A stretch of 64,000 nt of DNA from Longimicrobiales bacterium (lineage in GTDB: Bacteria; Gemmatimonadota; Gemmatimonadetes; Longimicrobiales; Gaopeijiaceae): the NCBI GenBank assembly GCA_028823235.1, contig JAPKBW010000004.1, forward strand, positions 142,665 through 206,664. Reading direction: 5' to 3'. The position numbers were made by a program, and so were the translations under genes. Below, in pieces: positions 1 through 9,017 of this stretch. Within the stretch, counting starts at the first letter, position 1, and the number at the start of each line of letters is the position of its first letter. The notes beneath the pieces are model-generated. The model searched no databases. It was not told where the DNA came from and was given only the letters and a program-made list of their open reading frames with translations.

Positions 1-442
1 GCTCGCCGATCGCGTCACCCCACCCCGCAGCCAGATACCCAACCGCCGCGTATGGACCGGCGAAGATGGCTGCCGCGAGGCCTCCAACGGCGGTGGCCGC
101 CAGCGGGACCAGTATGAACAGCGTCTGGCGGGGTCGATCAGAGTCACGGGCAAGCGCATCATACAGGACGTTGCCCTCTCCACCTGCAACTGCTCCCAGC
201 ACCACCAAGGCCACCACTACCCCGAAGACCAGAGTCCCGGGCAACCCGCAGAAGGTGTGAACGACCGCAGCAGATGTGAACACACACAGGTGGAAGAGCT
301 TTCGGGTGTAGGCAACGCGGACACCACGGCGCCTGAGGCCACCGGCCACAGCCGTACCGACGCCTGCCGAAGCGACACCGGCTCCGAGGGCCGCCGCAGC
401 GACCAACGGTGTGGGCACGAGGCTGAGTAAATAAGAAATCAG
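1..442 (-). CDS. Phytol/dolichol-kinase-like integral membrane protein (partial, N-terminal part)
   Basis: Translating the minus strand gives an open frame that leaves the window at base 1. It has hydrophobic segments, an early RKLFH motif (preceded by RGVRVAYT) and, at the window edge, GWGDAIGE. RKLFH plus a GDxxGE-type motif is the pattern of the CTP-dependent phytol kinase/dolichol kinase (VTE5/SEC59) family, which phosphorylates isoprenoid alcohols in the membrane. No ATG is available. The frame opens after a stop near 471. A CTG at 442 has GAGGA about nine bases upstream, and a GTG at 418 is the other candidate. A phosphatidate cytidylyltransferase-like protein is an alternative. It is the last gene of the minus-strand run after rpe. 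Confidence 0.6.
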   Translation of the reverse strand, partial: MISYLLSLVPTPLVAAAALGAGVASAGVGTAVAGGLRRRGVRVAYTRKLFHLCVFTSAAVVHTFCGLPGTLVFGVVVALVVLGAVAGGEGNVLYDALARDSDRPRQTLFILVPLAATAVGGLAAAIFAGPYAAVGYLAAGWGDAIGE

Positions 443-780
443 GAGACCGTGTCCTCGAAAACGGTGAATCCTTTTCGCGTCATTTTACCCTAGCCCTCTT
501 TATTCTGGGATCGCCGAAATCATCCCCTACATTCGCTACCAGAAATTCAGCTCCCGACACTGGAAACTCTGGCATATCGCCAGAGCGAACTGGCGAAGCA
601 GGTCCGAAAAACGAGGATATCCGCAGAACGAGAGTTCCTCGAGTGCTCCAGCCGACAGGTACAGCGCGGCGCCGCGAATGACCAGCCAGCTTCCCCGATA
701 TTGCAGTTTTTTTGACAAAAGGCCCCAAGGCCATGATTTCCGGTAGAGAATTCATGCCTTAGTGCCGTTCCCCGGGCGGG
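443..780. other. Intergenic region between rpe and the membrane kinase-like gene
   Basis: No convincing gene was seen. A 60-codon minus-strand frame (536-718, TTG start) resembles nothing I know and has weak support. Just downstream of rpe a short GGCC-ttgg-GGCC stem is followed on the minus strand by TTTT (about 717-733) and could be a weak terminator. Base composition looks lower in GC than the flanking genes, as expected for non-coding DNA. Confidence 0.4.
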
Positions 781-1449
781 TCAACTCGACAGGGTGTCCC
801 GAATGGCCACGACACCGGCGGCGGGTCCATCACTGTGACCATACACGGCAGATCCGGCAACGAGAACGGTGGCCCCAGTGGCCGCAATCTCCGCTGCATT
901 TCCGACGTGCACGCCCCCATCGACTTGGAGTTCGGCCGAGGAGCCGGCTTCGTCGAGCATCGCCCGCGCGCGCCGCAATTTGTCGGAACTGGCTGGTATG
1001 TAGGACTGGCCACCAAATCCCGGGTTCACAGACATGACCAACAACAGGTCAAGATCTGAAAGGACCTCCTCAATCGACTCGAGGGGTGTGCCAGGGTTCA
1101 CGGCGACGCCCGCCCTGACGCCTAGCTCACGAATCCGCTGTAGCGTGCGATGAAGGTGCCGGCAGGCCTCTACGTGGACTGTCAAAATGTCCGCGCCCGC
1201 TTTCGCGAACGCTTCGAGATATCGATCAGGGTCCTCGATCATCAAGTGCACATCAAGCGGAAGGTCCGTGGACCGCCGTGCACCTTCCGTAATAACGGGC
1301 CCAATCGTGATGTTCGGGACGAACTGTCCGTCCATGACATCGACATGGATCCAATCAGCCCCGCCGCTCTCAACCGCCTGGATCTGCTCTCCCAGTCGCG
1401 AGAAGTCACAAGAGAGAATCGACGGCGCCAGCTTTACCATTCCACTCAT
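781..1449 (-). CDS. rpe: Ribulose-phosphate 3-epimerase
   Basis: This cytoplasmic TIM-barrel enzyme interconverts ribulose 5-phosphate and xylulose 5-phosphate in the pentose phosphate pathway. The 222-residue length is normal. Visible motifs are LAPSILSCDF at 7-16, HVDVMDGQFVPN at 35-46 (metal-binding His and catalytic Asp), DVHLMI, MSVNPGFGGQ, and VDGGV near the C-terminus with the second catalytic Asp. Met1 or Met4 could be the start. It lies 16 bases after rpiA, so the two pentose-phosphate isomerases form one transcription unit. Confidence 0.95.
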   Translation of the reverse strand: MSGMVKLAPSILSCDFSRLGEQIQAVESGGADWIHVDVMDGQFVPNITIGPVITEGARRSTDLPLDVHLMIEDPDRYLEAFAKAGADILTVHVEACRHLHRTLQRIRELGVRAGVAVNPGTPLESIEEVLSDLDLLLVMSVNPGFGGQSYIPASSDKLRRARAMLDEAGSSAELQVDGGVHVGNAAEIAATGATVLVAGSAVYGHSDGPAAGVVAIRDTLSS

Positions 1450-1465
1450 CGGTCCATTCCTGGCA

Positions 1466-2161
1466 TCATGCGGCTCTCGTCATAGTTCGAATTCCATCTG
1501 CAGAAGCGATAATTGCCATGTCAGCCATCCCCAGAAACAGCCCGTTGTCGACGATGCCCGCCCGATATGCCAGCGTTCCCGCCAACGCCACAGGATCCGG
1601 GATTCCCGTCACATAGTGGCAATCAAGGAACACATTGCCGTTGTCACTACGGATGGGAGATCCCTCGTCGGACACGCGCAGAACGACCTCTGCCCCGGTA
1701 CCGGCGAGGAAAGAAGCCTGGGCACCGAGGGCCCAATCGACGACCTCAACGGGAAGCGGCGCCTTCTGACCCAGCCGATCAACGAGCTTGCTGTCATCCG
1801 AGATGATGATGAGTCGATCAGACGCCTGTGCGACCATCTTCTCCCGCAACAGAGCCGCACCGAGCCCTTTGATCAGATCGAGTTCAGGAGACACCTCGTC
1901 GGCACCGTCGATGGTGAGGTCGAGGCGCGGGCGATCATCCAGTTCGGCAAGCGGGATGTCCAGCGAGCGAGCCTGCCGCTCAGTCTGTATCGACGTCGGA
2001 ACGCCAACGATGTCCGTGAGGCGTCCCTCGGTAAGGGCGTCGCCCAGAAGGTCAACCAGATGGCGGACAGTACTTCCTGTTCCCAGTCCCAGTGCCATTC
2101 CGCTCTCGACCGATTCCAGGGCGGTGGCTGCTGCAGCGCGCTTCAGTTCATCTTGGCTCAC
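1466..2161 (-). CDS. rpiA: Ribose-5-phosphate isomerase A
   Basis: It interconverts ribose 5-phosphate and ribulose 5-phosphate. The 231-residue protein shows the N-terminal phosphate-binding motif GLGTGSTV at 25-32, the DLTIDGADEV motif and the KGLGAALLREK segment typical of RpiA rather than RpiB. It sits between argH (79-base gap) and rpe (16-base gap), all on the minus strand. This suggests read-through from the arginine genes or an internal promoter. Confidence 0.95.
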   Translation of the reverse strand: MSQDELKRAAAATALESVESGMALGLGTGSTVRHLVDLLGDALTEGRLTDIVGVPTSIQTERQARSLDIPLAELDDRPRLDLTIDGADEVSPELDLIKGLGAALLREKMVAQASDRLIIISDDSKLVDRLGQKAPLPVEVVDWALGAQASFLAGTGAEVVLRVSDEGSPIRSDNGNVFLDCHYVTGIPDPVALAGTLAYRAGIVDNGLFLGMADMAIIASADGIRTMTRAA

Positions 2162-2240
2162 GAGCGTAGCGTGTCCCGAGGCTAATCAGTGGATCGGCGC
2201 AGCAATGTACCCATCGAGAGAAGCGGGTACCACCCGGAGA

Positions 2241-3665
2241 TCAGCCCTGCTCGGCCCCGCGTGCAGCGGCGCCCTCGATCCGGCGCCTCGCTTCCGAAAG
2301 CTGCGCATCGATCGCGCCAAGCGCCGTGCCGCCCGAGGCCGTCCGAGCATCGGCAGACGCCTTCCAGTCGAACACCTCGAAGACATCCTCGTCGAAGGTC
2401 TCGTGCGCCTCGCGGTAGTCGTCGAGAGAGAGCTCCGCGAGAGAACTCTCTGCGAGTTCGGCCCGTCTCACCAGCCTTCCCACCACTTCGTGGGTCGTCC
2501 GGAACGGCACCCCCCGTCTGACCAGGTAGTCCGCGATATCAGTCGCCAGCAGCTGTGCGTCCATTACCGCCAGCATTCGGTCCGGGCGGAATGCGGCCGT
2601 GCGAATCGCGCCGGTCATCGCGGGCAGCGTGAGATCCAGTGTGTCAATCGTGTCGAAGAGCGGATCCTTGTCCTCCTGGAGGTCCCGGTTGTAGCTGGTG
2701 GGGAGCCCCTTGAGGAGGGTAAGAATCGACATCAGATTGCCGAGGAGGCGACCGGACTTGCCGCGACCCAACTCTGCGACATCTGGATTCCTCTTCTGAG
2801 GCATCAAACTCGACCCCGTGCTGAAGCCGTCACTCAGCCTGACGAATCCGAATTCGGTGCTCGAGAAGAGGACCAGATCTTCCGAGAGACGGGACAGATG
2901 TACCCCGATCATCGCACCCGCATAGGTCAGGTCACAGATCCAGTCGCGGTCGGAAACCGCATCCACCGAGTTCTCCGACACCCGGTCGAAGCCGAGTTCA
3001 GTGCGAAGCACTTCCCGGTCGACAGGGAACGGACAGCCCGCGATCGCCCCTGACCCCAACGGCATTACCGAAGCAGCCGACCGGGCCGCGCGAAGTCGTT
3101 CGACGTCTCGGAGGAGAGGAAACAGGTGGCTCAGCGCCCACTGTGCCGCCCGAAGTGGCTGGGCCTGCTGGAGGTGCGTGTATCCTGGCATGACCACTTC
3201 GCGTCCCTGCTGAGCCAAGCCATGAAGCGCTCCCGTGAGATCGAGCACTCGACCGATCAGGCGATCGCAAGAAGACATCCCATACAATCGGACGCCCGTG
3301 GACGATTGGTCATTTCTCGAACGGCCCGTGTGTAGCTTGCCAGCAATGTCTCCGGCAGCCTCACCCAGCATGCGCTCGACAAGCGAGTGGATGTCCTCTT
3401 CCGATGCCCCCGCGAAACCTTCGGTCTCGATTCGCGTGGCAACGACCCCAAGACCCTCGACAATAGCGGCGGTCTCGTCAGGCGTCAGAACGCCTGCGTT
3501 TCCGATGGCCCGGGCCCAAGCGACACTCCCGCGAACGTCCTCCCGCCACAGCCTCTGGTCAATCGAAAGACTGAGATTGAACGGAACCATCTCCGGCGCC
3601 ATCCCATCTTCGAAACGCCCACCCCAGAGTGACCCTGAGGCGTCGGCGCCCTCCGCCGTACTCAG
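2241..3665 (-). CDS. argH: Argininosuccinate lyase (non-standard start)
   Basis: It cleaves argininosuccinate to arginine and fumarate, the last step of arginine synthesis. From the first ATG (3602) the protein has HTGRSRND at 91-98, the catalytic YTHLQ at 141-145 and the fumarase-superfamily signature GSSLMPQKRNPD at 263-274. The ATG cannot be the true start: the 20 codons before it encode a conserved SLWGGRFEDG segment that every ArgH carries near its N-terminus. No in-frame ATG, GTG or TTG precedes that segment. A CTG at 3665 overlaps the argG stop and is the best candidate, implying translational coupling to argG. If ATG 3602 is used, the protein lacks this segment. Confidence 0.9.
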   Translation of the reverse strand: MSTAEGADASGSLWGGRFEDGMAPEMVPFNLSLSIDQRLWREDVRGSVAWARAIGNAGVLTPDETAAIVEGLGVVATRIETEGFAGASEEDIHSLVERMLGEAAGDIAGKLHTGRSRNDQSSTGVRLYGMSSCDRLIGRVLDLTGALHGLAQQGREVVMPGYTHLQQAQPLRAAQWALSHLFPLLRDVERLRAARSAASVMPLGSGAIAGCPFPVDREVLRTELGFDRVSENSVDAVSDRDWICDLTYAGAMIGVHLSRLSEDLVLFSSTEFGFVRLSDGFSTGSSLMPQKRNPDVAELGRGKSGRLLGNLMSILTLLKGLPTSYNRDLQEDKDPLFDTIDTLDLTLPAMTGAIRTAAFRPDRMLAVMDAQLLATDIADYLVRRGVPFRTTHEVVGRLVRRAELAESSLAELSLDDYREAHETFDEDVFEVFDWKASADARTASGGTALGAIDAQLSEARRRIEGAAARGAEQG

Positions 3666-4921
3666 ACGGCCCCCGCTTCGATGACCCCCTCGATCAGCCT
3701 CGACACGTCGGCATCAGCGGGCCGCTGGCCTTCAACCGCAGCAGCGGCCCGGATCGGAAGTCCGAAGAGGCGAATGAACCCCTGAGCGTCCGCATGATCA
3801 TAGGTGACAGCGTGCCCGAAGCTGGCCAGGTCCTCGCGGTACAGCGAGACCGGGCTCGTGCGGCTTACCACACGGGTCGAACCCTTGAACAGCTTCACGG
3901 TAGCCGAGCCAGTCACATTTTTCGAGAGCACATCGGCCATCGCCTGCATCGCCTCACGCTCCGGAGTCCACCACCGGCCCTCGTAAAGCATGTCAGCCCA
4001 TCGGTGTGCCATCTCATCCTTGAGTCCCTCCGACCTCCGGTCGAGCGTGATCGACTCGAGATCCTTCAGCGCCTCGTAAAGAATCATCCCACCGGGAGTC
4101 TCGTACACACCGCGCGACTTCATCCCAACCAAGCGGTTTTCCACCAGGTCAGCACGCCCAACACCGTGGCGAGAGCCCATTTCATTGAGTGTCGAGAGAA
4201 GCTCAACTGCTCCCATGACCTCGCCGTCGAGCGAGACCGGGACGCCTGCGTCGAATCCAACGACAACATTCTCAGCCTCATCAGGTGCGAGCTCCGGAGC
4301 GAGCGTCCAGAGGTACATCGCTTCCTCAGGCTCGAAGGCCGGATCTTCCAACGGTCCGCCTTCATGCGAGATGTGCCAGAGATTCTCATCTCTTGAGTAC
4401 AGCTTCGATTCGTCCACGCCCTCTAGCGAAATGTTCCGCGCCCGAGCATAAGCCACGCACTCCTCACGCGAGGTGAGGTCCCACTCACGCCAAGGAGCGA
4501 TAACGTCGAGTTCGGGGCCCAGCGCTGCGTACGACAGCTCGAAACGAATCTGATCGTTGCCCTTTCCGGTGCACCCGTGCGCAACAGCTTCCGCACCTAA
4601 TTGGTGCGCGATCTCGACCTGGCGTTTACCCAGAATCGGACGAGCCATCGCGGTGCCCAGCAGATACTTACGGCCGTATACAGCGCCGATCTTCAGCGTG
4701 GGAAATACAAAGTCTTCAACGAAGGTCTGGCGTAAGTCCTCGCCGTAGAAGGCCGATGCACCGGTGCGCATCGCCTTCGCCTTCAAGCCATCGAGTCCAC
4801 CAGGCTGACCCACATCGCCAGCCATGCACACGACGTCTGCGTCGTAATTTTCCTTGAGCCACGGCACGATCACCGAAGTGTCGAGCCCACCCGAGTATCC
4901 GAGAACGACCTTCATATTCAT
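3662..4921 (-). CDS. argG: Argininosuccinate synthase
   Basis: It joins citrulline and aspartate, using ATP, to make argininosuccinate. The 419-residue length is close to the family norm. The N-terminal nucleotide-binding loop GYSGGLDTS is at 8-16. The TGASAFYGEDLRQTF and HGCTGKGNDQIRFE segments and the conserved C-terminal synthase region follow. Met1 and Met3 are both possible starts. The stop touches argH, and argR lies upstream with a predicted ArgR operator in the gap, so the order argR-argG-argH is a regulator plus the last two steps of arginine synthesis. Confidence 0.96.
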   Translation of the reverse strand: MNMKVVLGYSGGLDTSVIVPWLKENYDADVVCMAGDVGQPGGLDGLKAKAMRTGASAFYGEDLRQTFVEDFVFPTLKIGAVYGRKYLLGTAMARPILGKRQVEIAHQLGAEAVAHGCTGKGNDQIRFELSYAALGPELDVIAPWREWDLTSREECVAYARARNISLEGVDESKLYSRDENLWHISHEGGPLEDPAFEPEEAMYLWTLAPELAPDEAENVVVGFDAGVPVSLDGEVMGAVELLSTLNEMGSRHGVGRADLVENRLVGMKSRGVYETPGGMILYEALKDLESITLDRRSEGLKDEMAHRWADMLYEGRWWTPEREAMQAMADVLSKNVTGSATVKLFKGSTRVVSRTSPVSLYREDLASFGHAVTYDHADAQGFIRLFGLPIRAAAAVEGQRPADADVSRLIEGVIEAGAV

Positions 4922-5073
4922 GCTCCCTAACGCAGTGCCATTTTTTCAAAAAGAGGCCCGGAGGACAGAAGACCGACAGCTTCCCGCCAAAGCGTCGGAG
5001 AGCCGATTGCCTCAAACTTCCGCCCCCGGTCCCCTGTTTTGCATGCCGAGATGTGGATCACACAAGTGATCGA

Positions 5074-5107
5074 AGTATAAATATTCACTAGTTATGCATG
5101 GTGTCAA
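5074..5107 (-). promoter_or_regulatory. Predicted argG promoter with ArgR operator (ARG box)
   Basis: On the minus strand a perfect -35 hexamer TTGACA (5107-5102) is followed 18 bases later by TATTTA. Overlapping this -10 region is AGTGAATATTTATACT, whose left half TGAAT plus four A/T bases and AT fits the bacterial ARG box (TGAAT-W4-ATTCA type). A second, weaker half site (ATGCAT) lies within the spacer. The site falls between the argR stop and argG, where ArgR-arginine would block argGH transcription. The overlap is read from sequence; binding is inferred. Confidence 0.6.
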
Positions 5108-5114
5108 CGGCGGT

Positions 5115-5567
5115 CTACCGGTGTGCGGCCATCGCTTCGATACGCGCCCTGACTTTTGGAAGTGCGCCAGGGTCTCGCAGGATCAGAAGGATGGTGTCGT
5201 CCCCTGCCAGAGTCCCCAGAACCTCCGGCCACTCCTCCCAGTCGATCGCGGCCGCAACCGTTTGCGCGCCGCCCTTCATCGTCCGCACCACGAGCAGGTG
5301 GTCCACGCCATCGGCGCTGTGGAAGAGCGCCGGCAACAGGGACTCAAGGGAAGGCGTGCTGTTCCACTCCTCGGGAGAGGAGTAGAAACCAACCCCGTCA
5401 GCACCTGGTACCTTCACTAGACGAAGCTCCCTCATGTCCCGCGACAACGTTGCCTGAGTCACCTCTGTCCCTCGCGCGTGAAGCAGCTCCCGCAGCGACT
5501 CCTGGCTCGGAACGCGATGAGTCCGAACGACCTCAATGATCTGCGAATGACGATCTCGCTTGCTCAT
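5115..5567 (-). CDS. argR: Arginine repressor ArgR
   Basis: This arginine-sensing transcription factor usually forms hexamers. The 150-residue protein has an N-terminal winged helix with the recognition segment QATLSRDMRELRLVKVP at 38-54. The C-terminal oligomerisation and arginine-binding domain carries the family motif GTLAGDDT at 118-125 and the preceding AAAID. Its ATG overlaps the stop of the thioredoxin gene by four bases (ATGA), so the two are translationally coupled. The likely targets are the operator before argG and possibly its own operon. Confidence 0.95.
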   Translation of the reverse strand: MSKRDRHSQIIEVVRTHRVPSQESLRELLHARGTEVTQATLSRDMRELRLVKVPGADGVGFYSSPEEWNSTPSLESLLPALFHSADGVDHLLVVRTMKGGAQTVAAAIDWEEWPEVLGTLAGDDTILLILRDPGALPKVRARIEAMAAHR

Positions 5568-6013
5568 GCCACCGCCTTTTCGACGAAGCCCCGCACGCGT
5601 TCAGGCTCGAACCCCAGACTGCGCTCGACCTCCTCACCGCCAGCGAAGACGATGACCGTCGGAATGCTGCGAATCTCGTATCGCATCGCGATGTCCTGCG
5701 AGGCATCGGTGTCGATCTTCACCACGAGCATCTTACCCATCTGCTGTTGTGCGACTTCGTCCATCAGCGGCGCCACCATCTTGCACGGCGCGCACCAGTC
5801 CGCATAGAAGTCGACGAGAACAGGCACCTTGGCCTGAAGAACCGTGCGCTCGAAATCTTCCTGGGCCACCTTCACAGGCCTATCGAGCAGCATCGGCTTG
5901 CTACACGCCGTACACGCTGGACGGTTAGTCGAGGTCGACAGGTCGACCTCGTTGATCTCGAGACAGAAACCGCAACGCAGGGACACTCCGGTCGCGGTCG
6001 TTTCGTCACTCAA
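5564..6013 (-). CDS. trxC: Thioredoxin with N-terminal zinc ribbon (TrxC/thioredoxin-2 type)
   Basis: This is a cytoplasmic protein-disulfide reductase. The 149-residue protein has a zinc ribbon with C14xxC17 and C34xxC37, followed by a thioredoxin fold with active site WCAPC at 73-77 and the cis-proline in RSIPT (P118). That domain order is characteristic of thioredoxin 2, which in enterobacteria responds to oxidative stress. The stop overlaps the argR start by four bases, an unusual pairing. No OxyR-type site was recognised upstream. Confidence 0.93.
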   Translation of the reverse strand: MSDETTATGVSLRCGFCLEINEVDLSTSTNRPACTACSKPMLLDRPVKVAQEDFERTVLQAKVPVLVDFYADWCAPCKMVAPLMDEVAQQQMGKMLVVKIDTDASQDIAMRYEIRSIPTVIVFAGGEEVERSLGFEPERVRGFVEKAVA

Positions 6014-6095
6014 GGCTGATCCTCTGGTTCAAGTTGGGACGTCAGGTAACCGGAACCTTGCAAGGGTTCCGGCCTTTGCGAAGAGCTGCCAAACA

Positions 6096-6131
6096 ACGAG
6101 GCCCTGCCACCCAACGGTGAAAGGGCCTCGT
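6096..6131 (-). terminator. Stem-loop terminator after the TonB-dependent receptor gene
   Basis: A perfect 10-bp stem, ACGAGGCCCT paired with AGGGCCTCGT around a 16-base loop, lies between the receptor stop (6165) and the thioredoxin start. Only a short TTT follows on the minus strand, so the T-tract is weak. It would separate the receptor transcript from the trxC-argR-argGH transcript. Confidence 0.6.
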
Positions 6132-6164
6132 CTATCTCCGGCCAAGACACGCCAGCTGCTCGAA

Positions 6165-8924
6165 TCAGAAGAGGTCGTACTTCACTCGGAGCATCATGAA
6201 GCGACCGATCGCCGGCACGCCCACGAAGGACTGCCAAGCCGTATCGAAGAGATTCGTCACGGAAGCCTGAAGCGTCGCCCGAGTGCTCGGAATCGTGTAT
6301 CCAGCCGTCAGATCAACCAGTGACGACGAATCGACATCACCGTCAAACCCGGCCGAGATCGCCGGGAAACCGGATGCGAATCGGACACGAGCCGACGCGC
6401 TGAGCCCGCTGACGACATTGCGGTAGGCGAGTCCAACAGTCCCTTTCTCTTTCGGAGCGTTAAGAGCGATCGGTGATCCGTCAGAGATCGGGAACGTGTC
6501 ATCACTGACATGAGAGAACGACCCGGTCATCGATAGCTCGTTGGTGAGGAAGGCCTGGAAGGAGATGTCCCCGCCCCAGAGGTCGATGTCACCGACGTTG
6601 CGATACGAAACGATCAGGTCAGCGCCTTGCGCCCCCACATTGTTGGACGACTGGACACCCAACGGGAGTGCGATCGGACTCCCAGGTTTGCCCGCACCTG
6701 CCGAAAGCGCAGCCGCCGTTGCCGGGCCAACGATCGGGGTCAGGTAGGCCTCCATCGAGACCGGGTCGAGACCGATGAGAGGCGTCTGCACGAGGAGCGG
6801 CGAGATGAAGTCGTTTTTCCTCGTGTAGTACAGGTCAGCAGCGATCGAGATTCGATCGCTGATGACACCCGTCCAGCCCACCTCGAACGTCTGTGTGGTC
6901 GACTCGATTGTCGGCGGCAGATCGGGAAGAACGAGCTGGCTGAGTGGCAGCGCGGCCTGGGTGTTCGGGTCAATCGCCAACGCAACGATGTCTCCGTTGC
7001 CTGGGGTAAGCGAGGAGAGGAACGCCGCGGTCGCTGGGTCGATGCCACCGGCCGCAGCCAGCACCCCGACGTAGTACTGCCACATGAGAGGCGTCTGGGC
7101 GGGCACGAGCTGGCCTGCCCCGCCCGAGCCTGCCGGTGTAAACGGCGAACGCATCCATGCGAACGTGTCGTCCGGTCCGCGCAGAGACCACCCGTCGAGC
7201 CCACTACCGTAAGCTCGGGTCGTGAACCCGAGTGCACCAATCGGTGGTGGAGCGAAACCACCACCAATGTCGAGGAAATAGTTCAGCGCAGATGGGGTGG
7301 AGAACGCCTTGTTGTACGTGAGGCGGATGCCGTGGTTCTCGTTCGGCTTGAAGACCAGCGCGGCCCTCGGAGAGAATACGTTGTTGGGCAAGACCGAGTG
7401 CGAGTCGATGCGACCTGCGATGATCAGGTCGAGTTTCGGCATGAGGGCGGTCTTCGACTGCAGATACCCTCCCCACTCGGTCATCTCGTCGACGTCTTCG
7501 TAGGCCCCATAGATACGGCGGGAGGATGCAGGATTCGTACGGTAGTAATCGAAACCGTAGGTGAAGTCCTGACGCCCCTCTGCGAAGTCGATGCCGTGCT
7601 GGACCTGGGCGACCTTCAGGGAAGACTCATCGACCAGCGTGACGCCGTCCCGCAACAGGAAGGAATTTCCGGAGTTACTCCCGTTGTAATAACCCTGAGC
7701 GAACAGGCGCCCTTTGCTCAAACGCGCCTGAAAGAAGTCGTAGACCCAGTCCTCGGTCTGGCCGGCGCCGAGGCCGGTCAACTCGATACCACTCGAGGTG
7801 TTTCGCCCATATGTCGTCACGAACGTCCCGTCTTCTGCGAACTGGTAGTCCGCCCGCGCTTCGAGACTCCAGCGCTCGACTTCATATTTCCGATCGCCGA
7901 TCCGACCGCAGGCGACGCCCGCCTCTGCCGTGCTGAGGCCCCGCGTGATTTTGTCTGCCTGACAGACCGCCGGGTTCGCGTCGGCAAAGGCCTGAGCCGT
8001 CTGCTCGGTCGGGTCGACGTATTCCCACTCATCTCCGGACAGGTACTGTCCAGAAATCTTCACGCCGAGGTTCTCACTGAGAAGAAAGGCCGACCGCATT
8101 GATCCTTGGTAAGCAGAGGGGCCCCCTCCGCCATTCGTCCCGCTCCCCAAAGTGAACGACGTCCCCTGCTCAGAGAGTGGTGATTTGGAGATAATGTGAA
8201 CGACCCCGTTGGCCGTGTTTGGCCCGTACAGAGCCGAGCCCGGACCTAGGACGACCTCGATCCGATCGATGTCGTCGTCGATGGTCGGGATGTAGTGAAG
8301 CAAGTTCACCCGGAGTGACGGAACACCTGCCAGTCGATAATCGGACAGCATGTGCAAGCTGCCGGAGAAAATGTTGTTGAACCCCCTCACCACGATGTTC
8401 GAGTTCTGCATTCCGTGCGTTACTACATCCACGCCGGGAGCATTCCGCAGGTGATCGGCACTGTTGAACGTCGCGAACTCTTGGATCTCTTGACTCGTGA
8501 TCACATCGGTCGTGGCGGCTGACTCGACGAGCCTCCCACCAGCGCCTACCGACGTGCGGTCGACCGTGACGACAACGCCGCCCCCGGTCAGGGCTGCAGC
8601 CTGAGTAAGCAACGAGATGTCCAGCGTCGTCGTGCCGCTCGGTCCAACAGACACGTCGAAGCGTGCATCTGCATGCGCAACGTGGCTCACGATCACGACA
8701 TAGGAACCCGCAGGCAGGTTCACCAGATAGACGCCCTGGTCATTCGCCAACACACCCGTGCGGGGAGCACCGCCCCGGATCGTGACCTGAGCTTGGGGGA
8801 CTGCCGCTCCGGTCTCATTCGTCACGGTCCCGGTGAGGGTTCCCTGCTGAGCGGCGGCGGTGCCGGTGAACAGGAACGCGACCACAAAGGTCGCTAATAG
8901 AGTTCGCACGAATTGTTGGCACAT
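6165..8924 (-). CDS. TonB-dependent outer-membrane receptor with CarboxypepD_reg-like N-terminal domain
   Basis: This is a predicted outer-membrane importer driven by TonB. The ATG at 8924 has a good ribosome site (GTGAGG, five bases away) and gives 919 residues. The frame continues upstream to 9002, but that start would precede the signal peptide. A signal peptide ending TAAAQ is followed by an Ig-like regulatory domain (about 26-110, GTVTNETGAAVPQAQVTI), a plug domain (SADHLRNAPGVDVV, VVRGFNNIFSG, IDRIEVVLGPGSALYGPNTANGVVHI) and a beta-barrel ending in the usual terminal Phe (MLRVKYDLF). The substrate cannot be told from sequence. It is a lone gene with its own terminator. Confidence 0.93.
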   Translation of the reverse strand: MCQQFVRTLLATFVVAFLFTGTAAAQQGTLTGTVTNETGAAVPQAQVTIRGGAPRTGVLANDQGVYLVNLPAGSYVVIVSHVAHADARFDVSVGPSGTTTLDISLLTQAAALTGGGVVVTVDRTSVGAGGRLVESAATTDVITSQEIQEFATFNSADHLRNAPGVDVVTHGMQNSNIVVRGFNNIFSGSLHMLSDYRLAGVPSLRVNLLHYIPTIDDDIDRIEVVLGPGSALYGPNTANGVVHIISKSPLSEQGTSFTLGSGTNGGGGPSAYQGSMRSAFLLSENLGVKISGQYLSGDEWEYVDPTEQTAQAFADANPAVCQADKITRGLSTAEAGVACGRIGDRKYEVERWSLEARADYQFAEDGTFVTTYGRNTSSGIELTGLGAGQTEDWVYDFFQARLSKGRLFAQGYYNGSNSGNSFLLRDGVTLVDESSLKVAQVQHGIDFAEGRQDFTYGFDYYRTNPASSRRIYGAYEDVDEMTEWGGYLQSKTALMPKLDLIIAGRIDSHSVLPNNVFSPRAALVFKPNENHGIRLTYNKAFSTPSALNYFLDIGGGFAPPPIGALGFTTRAYGSGLDGWSLRGPDDTFAWMRSPFTPAGSGGAGQLVPAQTPLMWQYYVGVLAAAGGIDPATAAFLSSLTPGNGDIVALAIDPNTQAALPLSQLVLPDLPPTIESTTQTFEVGWTGVISDRISIAADLYYTRKNDFISPLLVQTPLIGLDPVSMEAYLTPIVGPATAAALSAGAGKPGSPIALPLGVQSSNNVGAQGADLIVSYRNVGDIDLWGGDISFQAFLTNELSMTGSFSHVSDDTFPISDGSPIALNAPKEKGTVGLAYRNVVSGLSASARVRFASGFPAISAGFDGDVDSSSLVDLTAGYTIPSTRATLQASVTNLFDTAWQSFVGVPAIGRFMMLRVKYDLF

Positions 8925-9017
8925 GTCAGCCTCACGAAGCCGAAAGGAATTCCAACGGTAGGATCCAACTTGAACGTAGACCCTAAAAGCTGGAAGTCGC
9001 AATCATTCCCAGCGAGC

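Noticed and set aside
536..718. A 60-codon minus frame between rpe and the membrane kinase-like gene
   Set aside because: TTG start, no recognisable motif, and composition unlike neighbouring genes.
1788..3053. A 421-codon plus-strand open frame over rpiA and argH
   Set aside because: It lies antisense to two clearly conserved enzymes and its translation is Arg/Ser-rich with no family signal.
6627..8102. A 491-codon plus-strand open frame
   Set aside because: It is antisense to the TonB-dependent receptor, which has a full set of domains; long mirror frames are common in high-GC DNA.
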